From the NCBI GenBank assembly GCA_001782645.1, contig MFPH01000029.1:1-22318 (forward strand): 22,318 bases of DNA, given 5' to 3'. The notes below the pieces were generated by a model. The model was not told where the DNA came from. It worked only from the letters and a program-made list of their open reading frames with translations, and ran no database searches. Position numbers and translations under genes: made by a program. This stretch comes from Candidatus Levybacteria bacterium RIFCSPLOWO2_12_FULL_37_14. GTDB lineage: Bacteria > Patescibacteriota > Microgenomatia > Levybacterales > UBA12049. Shown one piece after another: positions 12,565-21,000 of this stretch. Numbering within the stretch: position 1 is the stretch's first letter; the number at the start of each line of letters is the position of its first letter.

Positions 12565-14385
12565 TTAATTCCCAACAACTGCGTAAATTCTTCTATTTCC
12601 TTTTCCGATATTCTCTTGCTTAATTATTCTAAAACTTTTTATCTCAGATGTAAACGCGACATGAGGTCCACCGCAGAATTCGGCCGAGTACGGTCTTTGG
12701 CCTTTAGTCTTTGGACCGACGAAGTAAACTTTAACGGTTTGCCCATATTTTTCATCGAAAAGTCCAATCGCTCCAATCTCTTTGGCTTTTTGCAATGGCA
12801 GCATTTCAAAATGGACAGGCAAATTTTCTTTAATTTTTTGATTCACAGTTTCTTCAATTTTTTTCAATTCCTCGGGGGTCAAGTTTCTGTCAAAATTAAA
12901 ATCAAATCTTACACGTTCAGGCGTAATACTAGATCCCGTCTGATGAAGTTTGATTCCAAACATATTTCTAAGCGCTTGATGGAGAAGGTGAGTTGCAGTG
13001 TGTCCCATGATTGTTTTCTCACTATGATCCGCCAGTCCCCCGGCAAATTTTTTTGTTGCTCCGGCTCTTGATATGCTTTGATGAGATTTCATTTTTTCTG
13101 CAAATTCCTGATCATTAAATGTATATCCCAAACTCTTTATTTGAGTAGGAGAAAATCCGTGAGTAGAATAAAGGATAAATGCGTCTTCTGCGGAAATTTC
13201 AGCTATACCTTTAATTTCGTCTCCGACTTTATATTTTTTGAGAATGAATTCTTTTGCGTTTGCTAAAGTATTTTTATATTTTTGTTCTTCTTCCAAGATT
13301 GTTAGCTTAATCTCCTCAAAGTTTTTTTCAAGATAAGGATCAGTTTCCTTATATGCCTCAACTATCCTATGAATAATAGGGGAAATATCTTTTCCTCCGA
13401 GAGAATAAAAATTATCAAGAGCTTTTCTAAGCAGTCTTCTTAAAATATATCCCTGTTCTTTGTTTGAGGGTTTAATATTTGTGTTTGAAATAAATACAGA
13501 TCCTCCAAGATGGTCTGCGATTATTTGCATTTGCGGACAATGTTCCTGATAAGTTTTTCCGGTTTCTTTTTCTATTGCTTTTATTGTCGGAGTAAAGATA
13601 GGAGTTTGAAAAATATCATTTTCATTTTCAATAGCTGCTAAAAGTCTTTCTACGCCCCCTCCATAATCGACGTTTTTCTGTGGTAATTCTTTGAAGCTTT
13701 CGTCTTGTTGTTTTTGGTATTGCATAAAAACTGCATTTGCGATTTCCAAGAACTTTCCACATTCACACCAAGCGGGATTATCTCCCTTACAATTTAATCC
13801 ATGTTCTATATCGTCAAATTTATAATAGACTTCTGTATCAGGTCCACCGATTTCACCGGGAGGCATATTCTCCGGAACCCCACTTCTGGACCACCAATTT
13901 TTCGTGGCGTTTGCTGCAAATATTTTTTCTTTCGGGTTAAATCCTTCTTTTTTCAAGAGTTCAAACCAGATATTGTAGGATTCATCATCATAGGGAATCC
14001 CGCTTCCTCCTTTAAACACGGTTATAAAAAGTTTTTCTTTCGGCAATCCGAATTCCTTTGTCAATAGTTCCCAAAGCCACGGAATTTCTTCCTTTTTAAA
14101 ATAATCACCCAGAGACCAATTTCCGAGCATTCGGAAGAATGTTGTGTGGCGATTGTCTCCAACTTCGTCTATATCCACAGCCCTGAAACAATTTTGAACA
14201 TTTACCAATCTTTTTCCCATCGGATGCGTTTCTCCCAAAAGATAGGGGACCAGAGGCTGCATGCCTGAACTTGTAAATAGAGTGGTTGGATCATTCTCCG
14301 GGATTAACGGAGCGTTAGGTATTTGTTTATGACCACGCTCTTTGAAAAATTCTATGTATTTGTTGATTATATCTTGTGCTTTCAT
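12565..14385 (-). CDS. alaS: Alanine--tRNA ligase, short form without C-terminal domains
   Basis: AlaRS charges tRNA-Ala with alanine and hydrolyses mischarged Ser/Gly. The 606-residue protein starts MKAQDIINKYIEFFKERGHK and shows the class II core (LFTSSGMQPLVPYLLGE, NCFRAVDIDEVGDNRHTTFF, RMLGNWSLGDYF, GGPDTEVYY, GGGVERLL 242-249, GYILRRLLRKAL 312-323). The editing domain has its four zinc ligands in HTATHLLH (462-469) and CGGPH (571-575). It then ends, whereas typical AlaRS is about 870 residues and continues into the DHHA1 oligomerisation and C-Ala parts. Such shortening fits reduced CPR genomes. The ATG (14383-14385) overlaps the TGA of an upstream 43-residue ORF that resembles this protein's own N-terminus, so its translation may depend on reinitiation. 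Confidence 0.95.
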   Translation of the reverse strand: MKAQDIINKYIEFFKERGHKQIPNAPLIPENDPTTLFTSSGMQPLVPYLLGETHPMGKRLVNVQNCFRAVDIDEVGDNRHTTFFRMLGNWSLGDYFKKEEIPWLWELLTKEFGLPKEKLFITVFKGGSGIPYDDESYNIWFELLKKEGFNPKEKIFAANATKNWWSRSGVPENMPPGEIGGPDTEVYYKFDDIEHGLNCKGDNPAWCECGKFLEIANAVFMQYQKQQDESFKELPQKNVDYGGGVERLLAAIENENDIFQTPIFTPTIKAIEKETGKTYQEHCPQMQIIADHLGGSVFISNTNIKPSNKEQGYILRRLLRKALDNFYSLGGKDISPIIHRIVEAYKETDPYLEKNFEEIKLTILEEEQKYKNTLANAKEFILKKYKVGDEIKGIAEISAEDAFILYSTHGFSPTQIKSLGYTFNDQEFAEKMKSHQSISRAGATKKFAGGLADHSEKTIMGHTATHLLHQALRNMFGIKLHQTGSSITPERVRFDFNFDRNLTPEELKKIEETVNQKIKENLPVHFEMLPLQKAKEIGAIGLFDEKYGQTVKVYFVGPKTKGQRPYSAEFCGGPHVAFTSEIKSFRIIKQENIGKGNRRIYAVVGN

Positions 14386-14414
14386 TTGAAATTTGAAATT
14401 TGAAATTTGAAATT
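14384..14414. repeat. ATTTGAA heptad tandem repeat at the alaS start
   Basis: Four exact ATTTGAA units plus three bases. On the gene strand this is TTTCAAA repeated directly up to the alaS ATG; the last unit contributes to the start codon context. Confidence 0.85.
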
Positions 14415-14450
14415 GGCGTCGTGCCCGCGTTTTTCAAAAAAGGCAATATA

Positions 14451-14486
14451 CCTGCCCGCAATGCTATGCAAAGCGTTGCAGGCGGG
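14451..14486. repeat. 36-bp palindromic element, copy 2
   Basis: Starts CCTGCCCGCAATGCT and ends GCGTTGCAGGCGGG. The halves pair imperfectly (about 15 of 18). It is the same element as 11490-11525, turned round, and is inserted in frame (12 codons) in the leader ORF of alaS. Confidence 0.75.
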
Positions 14487-14522
14487 TTTATCAATAATTT
14501 CCTGCGCCGTCATAACTAATTC

Positions 14523-14531
14523 ATTATATCA
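14523..14531 (-). promoter_or_regulatory. alaS operon promoter (extended -10)
   Basis: TGATATAAT on the minus strand, nine bases before the leader ORF ATG at 14513. No clear -35 box, as is common with an extended -10. The start point near 14516 leaves almost no leader before the first ORF. Confidence 0.6.
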
Positions 14532-14544
14532 CGCTCTAAAATTA

Positions 14545-14596
14545 TTCTGCAGAACTTGTTTGGATATTTAAAAAAATTCTGCAACCGGTTCAGAAT
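14545..14596. promoter_or_regulatory. Palindromes between the divergent alaS and rpoB promoters
   Basis: TTCTGCAGAA (14545-14554) is a perfect palindrome, and ATTCTGC-AACCGGTT-CAGAAT (14576-14596) is nearly so; both share the half-site TTCTG/CAGAA. They lie about 20-70 bases upstream of the rpoB -35 box, a place where a regulator could bind. No regulator is known here. Confidence 0.35.
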
Positions 14597-14614
14597 AGCT
14601 TTGGAGTTGACCCC

Positions 14615-14643
14615 TTGACAGGGGGAATAAAGTGTGATATAAA
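14615..14643 (+). promoter_or_regulatory. rpoBC promoter
   Basis: A perfect TTGACA (14615-14620), the ideal 17-base spacer and TATAAA (14638-14643). The -35 box is flanked by CCCC and GGGG, which form an inverted repeat around it. The start point is predicted near 14650, giving a leader of about 55 bases. Confidence 0.8.
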
Positions 14644-14671
14644 GTTATTACTCTATATACAAAGTTAAGTA

Positions 14672-14698
14672 AAGGTGTACGCCTTGTGCGTTTTTTTT
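14672..14698 (+). promoter_or_regulatory. Hairpin and T-run in the rpoB leader (possible attenuator)
   Basis: AAGG-TGTACG-CCTT and the overlapping ACGC-CTTGT-GCGT are two alternative short stems; the second is followed directly by eight T. This arrangement just before the start codon could end or pause transcription. The stems are only 4-5 bp, so the case is weak. Confidence 0.3.
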
Positions 14699-14705
14699 GT
14701 TGGTG

Positions 14706-17700
14706 ATGGCTAAACTTGATAAAAAAACTAATACTGTCCGACAAAACTGGGGAAAAGAATATTCCTTCTTACCTCAACTAGATCTCCTTAATGTACAAAA
14801 AAGTTCCTATAAATGGTTCTTAGAAGTTGGAATAGGTCAGATAATTAAAGAAATTTCTCCTATTGATGATTTTACAGAAAAAAATTGGAGACTGGAATTT
14901 AAGAAATATAGAATAGGCAAAGCCACAAATACTCCGGAAATTGCTCTTTCCAAAGGACTTATGTACGATGCTCCTTTATATGTAGAAACAACCCTTACCA
15001 ATAAAAAAACAAATGCAACAATCGAACAAGAAGTTTTCTTGGGAGACATTCCTCAAATGACCGACAGAGGAACATTTGTTATAAATGGAGTAGAAAGAAC
15101 AGTTGTTAATCAGTTGGTCCGTTCTCCCGGAGTATTCTTTACCGCAGCGCATGATAACGTTACGGGTAAAAAATTGTATACAGCCGAAATAAGACCAATT
15201 CATGGATCATGGCTTGAGTTTTCAACCACCAGACATGAAACAATTACAGTTAAGATAGATAGACGCAGAAAATTCTTGGCTTCAACATTTTTAAGAGCAA
15301 TCGGATTTTCCTCAAACGAAGACATAAAGGAATCTTTTAAGGGTTTGGAAGTGGACGGAAAGACATCTTTTATAGAAAATACTTTACAAAAAGATGAAAC
15401 AGGAAGTTCCAAAGACGCAATTATTGAAATATTTAAAAAAATGCATCCCGGAGAACCGGTTGTTTTCGAAAAAGTTAAAGAAAACTTTGATGGACTATTC
15501 TTTAACTCTCGTCGTTATGATCTGGGCAAAGTAGGAAGATACAAGGTAAATAAAAAACTTAATGGAATGTCGGGATTCACAGAATCCAATGTCCAAATCT
15601 TGACGCGTGAGGATATTTTGGGAGCAATTAGTTTTCTTATTAAGTTAGCCCAGGGGTCTGAAGGCGTTGATGATATTGATAGCTTGGCAAACAGAAGGGT
15701 TAGACGCGTTGGCGAGTTGGTTGCAACAACAGCCTTTCGAGTTGGAGTTTTAAGACTTGAAAGAAGCATCAAGGAGAGAATGAGCCTTATCCAGCCGGAT
15801 ATTCCGCCATCAATCGGAGCCTTGATTAATGCAAGGCCAATTATGGCTTCGATTAATGAATTTTTCCGGACATCTCAATTGTCAACCATATTAGATCAAA
15901 CAAATCCATTATCTGAAATAGACAATCTAAATCGTTTGACAGTTATGGGGACGGGCGGAATTTCCAGAGAAAGAGCAGCTTTCTCGATTAGAGACATCAA
16001 TAGCTCCCAGTATGGAAGGATTTGTCCGATCAGAAGTCCTGAAGGACCTAATATTGGCTTAGTTACCTATCTGGCTTTATATTCCAAAGTCAATGAGCAT
16101 GGATTTTTGGAGACTCCATATAGAAAAATTCATAAAGTAAAAAGGGGTAAAGAAACGCTTGTAACCGCAACGGACGAAATTGTTTATTTAGCAGCAGATG
16201 ATGAAAGGAAATTCTATATTACTCACGCAGGCAGCTTGACCAAAAATGTTATAGAAGCTGATCGTGTTCCCGTTAGATATCAGGGTGGATTTATGGAAGT
16301 CGAAAAAGAAAAGATTGATTTTGTTGATGTTGTTCCGAGACAAGTTGTTGGAACTTCAGCCTCACTTATTCCTTTTGTTTCTCATGATGAGACAAACAGA
16401 GCTTTGATGGGTACCCACATGCAGTGTCAAGCAGTTCCTTTAGTTGCTCCACAGAGCCCAATGGTTGGTACGGATATGGAAAAAATTGTAGCTGGAGTTA
16501 TGGGCCGCGTTGTTCGTGCTCCGTTTGATGGCATAATTACATATGCAGACGCAAATAAAATAACCATAAAAGGAAAGACGAGGAATGAAGAGAAAACTTA
16601 TTCAATCGATTCTTTCAAAAGGACCTCTCAGGCAACTGCCTATACGCAAAGAGCAGCAGTTAAAGATGGGGACAAGGCTAAAAAAGGAGACCTTTTAATT
16701 GACGGTCCGTCTTCTGATAATGGAGAATTGGCGCTTGGACAAAATCTTTTGATTGCCTATGCATCTTTGGATGGACTTGGATATGAAGACGCGGTGGTTA
16801 TATCAGACAGATTAGTTAGGGAAGATACCTTATCCTCTATCCATATCGAAAAACATGAAGCGGCAGTTGTGGAGACTAAGCTTGGGCCTGAAGAGACCAC
16901 GAGAGATATTCCAAATGTTTCCGAGGAAGATTTAGCTAATCTTGATGAGGAAGGAATAGTCGTTGTAGGATCCGATGTAATTCCCGGAGACATTTTGGTT
17001 GGTAAAATTGCTCCAAAAGGCGAAACAGAGCTGACAGCCGAAGAAAGACTTTTGAGAGCTATTTTTGGAGAGCAGGCAAGGGAAGTTAGGGATACGTCCT
17101 TGAGGATGCCTCACGGAGAAAGGGGAACTGTAATTAGCGTCCAGATATTGGATAGAAAAAAGGGAGATGAACTAGAGCCCGGAACTTTGAGGAAAATTAT
17201 TATTGAAGTTGCCCAGTTCAGGCATGTTGTAGTTGGAGACAAGCTAGCAGGACGTCATGGAAATAAAGGAGTTATTTCTAAGATTTTACCTCAAGCAGAT
17301 ATGCCTTATCTTGCAGATGGTACGCCAATTGATATTGTTATCTCTCCGATTTCTGTTTTGGCTCGTATGAATTTAGGACAATTATTGGAAGCACACTTGG
17401 GGTGGGCTTGTTCAAAGCTAGATATTAAGGTTGGAATTCCTGCTTTTGAGGAAGTTTCGGAAGATCGGATAGTAGCATCTTTAAAACAAGCGAAACTTCC
17501 TGAAAATGGCAAAACAACATTGTATGATGGCCGAACAGGAGAAGCATATGAAAACTCTGTGGTTGTTGGAATTGAATATATCATGAAACTTATTCACATG
17601 GTTGAAGACAAAACTCATGCGCGATCTACAGGGCCATATTCTTTGGTTACACAACAGCCTCTTGGAGGAAAAGCGCAAATGGGAGGACAACGTCTTGGGG

Positions 17701-18059
17701 AAATGGAAGTTTGGGCATTAGACGCACATCGAGCTCGCTATACACTTCAGGAAATGCTGACAATAAAATCTGACGATGTTGTTGGCCGCGCAAAAGCTTT
17801 TGAGGCGATTGTTAAGGGAGTTGATATTCCTACCCCGCGGGTGCCGGAATCATTTAAGGTTTTGATAAAAGAGCTCGCATCTTTGGGGTTAAGTATTACT
17901 CCGATTGGAGCAACAGTTGTTCCTGAAGCATTAGCGTCATTGACAGTTGAAGGGAGCATTATTGAGAAAAAAGTTGAAGAAAAAATCGAGAAAGATGCTT
18001 TGGAATTACAGCAAGCCGCAGCAGCGGAAATACCGGTGGTTGATAAGATCGGATCTTAA
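14706..18059 (+). CDS. rpoB: DNA-directed RNA polymerase subunit beta
   Basis: RpoB forms half of the RNA polymerase core. The 1117-residue protein is short against E. coli (1342) and near other CPR or Bacillus sizes. Landmarks are GDIPQMTDRGTFVINGVER, the rifampicin-binding stretch (388-418, QLSTILDQTNPLSEIDNL then NRLTVMGTGG), GRICPIRSPEGPNIGL (437-452), GDKLAGRHGNKG (from 844) and MGGQRLGEMEVWALDAHRA near the end. The tail carries an unusual ~40-residue charged and Ala-rich extension (EKKVEEKIEKDALELQQAAA). I start at ATG 14706 (MAKLDKK); TTG and GTG codons just upstream lie in the T-run and are less likely. Several residues at the classic rifampicin contacts differ from E. coli. rpoC begins two bases after its stop. 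Confidence 0.98.
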   Translation: MAKLDKKTNTVRQNWGKEYSFLPQLDLLNVQKSSYKWFLEVGIGQIIKEISPIDDFTEKNWRLEFKKYRIGKATNTPEIALSKGLMYDAPLYVETTLTNKKTNATIEQEVFLGDIPQMTDRGTFVINGVERTVVNQLVRSPGVFFTAAHDNVTGKKLYTAEIRPIHGSWLEFSTTRHETITVKIDRRRKFLASTFLRAIGFSSNEDIKESFKGLEVDGKTSFIENTLQKDETGSSKDAIIEIFKKMHPGEPVVFEKVKENFDGLFFNSRRYDLGKVGRYKVNKKLNGMSGFTESNVQILTREDILGAISFLIKLAQGSEGVDDIDSLANRRVRRVGELVATTAFRVGVLRLERSIKERMSLIQPDIPPSIGALINARPIMASINEFFRTSQLSTILDQTNPLSEIDNLNRLTVMGTGGISRERAAFSIRDINSSQYGRICPIRSPEGPNIGLVTYLALYSKVNEHGFLETPYRKIHKVKRGKETLVTATDEIVYLAADDERKFYITHAGSLTKNVIEADRVPVRYQGGFMEVEKEKIDFVDVVPRQVVGTSASLIPFVSHDETNRALMGTHMQCQAVPLVAPQSPMVGTDMEKIVAGVMGRVVRAPFDGIITYADANKITIKGKTRNEEKTYSIDSFKRTSQATAYTQRAAVKDGDKAKKGDLLIDGPSSDNGELALGQNLLIAYASLDGLGYEDAVVISDRLVREDTLSSIHIEKHEAAVVETKLGPEETTRDIPNVSEEDLANLDEEGIVVVGSDVIPGDILVGKIAPKGETELTAEERLLRAIFGEQAREVRDTSLRMPHGERGTVISVQILDRKKGDELEPGTLRKIIIEVAQFRHVVVGDKLAGRHGNKGVISKILPQADMPYLADGTPIDIVISPISVLARMNLGQLLEAHLGWACSKLDIKVGIPAFEEVSEDRIVASLKQAKLPENGKTTLYDGRTGEAYENSVVVGIEYIMKLIHMVEDKTHARSTGPYSLVTQQPLGGKAQMGGQRLGEMEVWALDAHRARYTLQEMLTIKSDDVVGRAKAFEAIVKGVDIPTPRVPESFKVLIKELASLGLSITPIGATVVPEALASLTVEGSIIEKKVEEKIEKDALELQQAAAAEIPVVDKIGS

Positions 18060-18061
18060 TT

Positions 18062-21000
18062 ATGAATGGAATAAATATAGATAAAAAAATGAAAGATATT
18101 ACAATTTTGGACTTTAAAGCCTTAAGGATTTCCTTAGCTTCCTCTAAAGATATTTTGGAATGGTCATATGGTGAAGTAACCAAGCCTGAAACCATTAATT
18201 ACCGAACTTTACGACCGGAAAAAGATGGACTTTTTGACGAGAGAATTTTTGGACCAACTAAAGATTGGGAATGTTATTGTGGAAAATATAAAAGAATTAG
18301 ATATAGGGGAATTGTCTGTGACAAATGTGGAGTTGAAGTTACCTTGTCTAGGGTTAGACGTGAAAGAATGGGGCATATCAACCTTGCAACGCCCGTTGCT
18401 CATGTCTGGTTTTTCAAAGGTTCATCCTCGCCTCTTTCTTTACTTTTGGATATGTCTCAAAAAAGCCTTGAATCCGTAATTTATTATGCTTCCTATTTGG
18501 TTATCAGTATCGATGAAGAAAAGAAAAAGCAAGCCTTGGACTCTTTCTCAGATTATATTGAAAAGAAAAAGCAACAACTAAAACAAGAATTAAGCCTTGA
18601 AGGGAAAAAGGTTGAAGAGGAAATGGAGCAGAAGAAAAAAGAAGCGCTTGGCAGCAAGTCCAAGATAGAACAAGGAGAACTTATCGAACAGGAAATAGAG
18701 CTTACAAAAAGACAGAAAACAACTGTTATTGCCGAAAGATTAGACCAGGAAAGCAAAAAATTGGATGAGATTTACGATGCGCTTTTGAAGCTCTTAAAAG
18801 GATTAAGGATTGGCGCAGTACTTTCAGAAGATGAATACTTCAAAATCTTAGAATATGATATTCCGGTTTTCTTCACAATTAGAACAGGCGCAGAAGGCCT
18901 GCTTGAATTATTGGAAAAAATTGATATTGCCGGTTTGATAGCGTCTTTAAGAAAAGAAGCAGAGAAAGCCAAAGGGCAAAAATATCTAAAATTAATAAAA
19001 AGATTAAGGCTGATTGAGTCAATCCGCAAGGCTGAAATTATGCCTTCGTTTATGTTGCTTTCGGTGCTTCCGGTTATTCCGCCGGATCTCAGACCCATGG
19101 TTCAGCTTTCCGGAGGACGCTTTGCAACATCCGACTTAAACGATTTGTATAGAAGGGTTATTAATAGGAATAATAGATTAAAGCATTTGATGAGTTTGGG
19201 TGCCCCGCAGATAATTCTTAAAAACGAGAGAAGAATGCTTCAGGAGGCAGTAGATTCATTAATTGACATTGCTCAAAGAAGTTCTCAGGTAACCAGCTCT
19301 CCCTTGAGATCTTTATCGGATATGTTGCGCGGAAAACAGGGAAGATTTAGACAAAACCTTTTGGGCAAAAGAGTTGATTATTCCGGGAGATCGGTAATTG
19401 TTGTTGGTCCTCAGCTAACTTTGTCTCAGTGCGGTCTGCCGAAAGAAATGGCTTTGGAAATGTTTAAACCCTTTGTTCTTCGGGAAGTTATCATCAGGGG
19501 ATTTGCTCCGAATATAAAATCTGCAAAGAGATTTATCGAGAAGCGTCCCCCGGAAGTATTTGATATTTTAGAAGAAATTACCAAGAATCATCCGGTTCTT
19601 TTGAACCGAGCTCCAACGCTTCATAAGCTGGGAATTCAGGCATTTTATCCAATTTTAATAGAAGGATCTGCTATTGCTCTTCATCCTTGTGTCTGCGCGG
19701 GTTATAATGCTGATTTTGACGGAGATCAAATGGCAGTGCATATTCCTTTGTCCAAAAAAGCTCAAGAGGAAGCAATAACCTTGATGATGCCAAAACAAAA
19801 TTTACTTAAGCCCGCAGACGGAGGAGCGATTACTCTTCCAAACAAAGAGATGGCAGTTGGAATCTATTACCTGACTTCAATTGATGAATCCTTAAGAAAA
19901 GAAGAACTTCCGATGTTTAGGGATATGCAAGATGCGCTTCTGACGCACAATGTTAAAACCATACAGCTTCGTGAGCCGATTATGATTAGAATTGAAGATA
20001 AAAACGAGGAAACAACAGTAGGTAGAATTTTGCTTAATGAGGCGCTTCCTAAATCTTTTGGATTTATCAATAAATCCATTAATGCATCCGGAATAAAAAC
20101 AATTGTTACGGAAGCAATTACAAAAAGAACCCCTGATGAAGTAGAAAATCTAATCGATGCAATAAAAAAGCTCGGATTTTATGGAGCAACAGTATCAGGC
20201 ATTTCAGTTTCGGTTTTCGATAATGAAATGATTCCCGAAAGAACAAAATTCATCCATGAGGCGGATAAAAAGATAATTCTAATTGAAGAAGATTATCAAA
20301 AAGGCTTGATAACAGATGAGGAAAGAAAACGCTTGTCAAATGACATTTGGCTTAAAGTAACAGATATAATTGCAGATCTTACTTGGAATAATTTAAAATC
20401 TACAAATGTTATAAAACTGATTATTGATTCCGAAGGAGCAAGGGCCGGAAAAGAACAATTGAAACAGCTTTCAGCTATGAAGGGTCTTATTTTGGATCCT
20501 TTAGGAAAAATTGTTGAATTGCCAATTAAGTCTAATTTTAGAGAGGGATTGTCAATTTTTGAATATGTTGCATCAGCCAGAGGCTCCAGAAAGGGTTTGA
20601 CGGATTCAGCTTTAAAAACTGCAAATGCAGGTTATCTTACCCGTCGTTTGGTTGATTGTTCTCACGATGTGATCATAAGAAAAGAAGACTGCGGTACGAA
20701 AGAGGGAATTATTCTTATTAAAGATGAAAAAGATAGAACGACACCATTCTTACAAAGAATATTAGGTAGAGTTTCGGCAGGAAATGTGTATTCTCTCAAA
20801 ACTAAGAAGATAATTGCTAAAGCTCAGGAGGAAATAACAGTTGCCCTTGCCAAAAAAATTGTTGATAATGAGGTTTCCGAAGTAATTGTCCGTTCAGCTA
20901 TTACCTGTGAATTGGAATATGGAATTTGTGTCAAATGTTATGGTTGGGATTTTAGTACGAGAAAAACTGTTGAGCAAGGTGTGCCGGTTGGGGTAATTGC

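Larger units (their letters stand above)
14382..14513 (-). pseudogene. Leader ORF: second, diverged AlaRS N-terminus interrupted in frame by a palindromic element
   Basis: The 43-codon frame reads MTAQEIIDK, then 12 codons of a palindromic repeat (PACNALHSIAGR), then YIAFFEKRGHDAN, then FKFQISNFK from TTTCAAA heptads, and stops at a TGA that shares bases with the alaS start (ATGA). Leaving the 12 codons out, the first 20 residues match AlaRS MKAQDIINKYIEFFKERGHK at 13 positions, and most DNA differences are at third codon positions. It directly follows a TATAAT box (nine bases), so it is the first start on the alaS transcript. It may be the relic of an older alaS start or a second alaS, and it may now act as a leader that passes ribosomes to alaS. 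Confidence 0.75.

Noticed and set aside
14697..14705. TTG start for rpoB giving MLV before MAKLDKK
   Set aside because: The TTG is part of the T-run, and ATG 14706 with MAKLDKK is the more usual kind of start.
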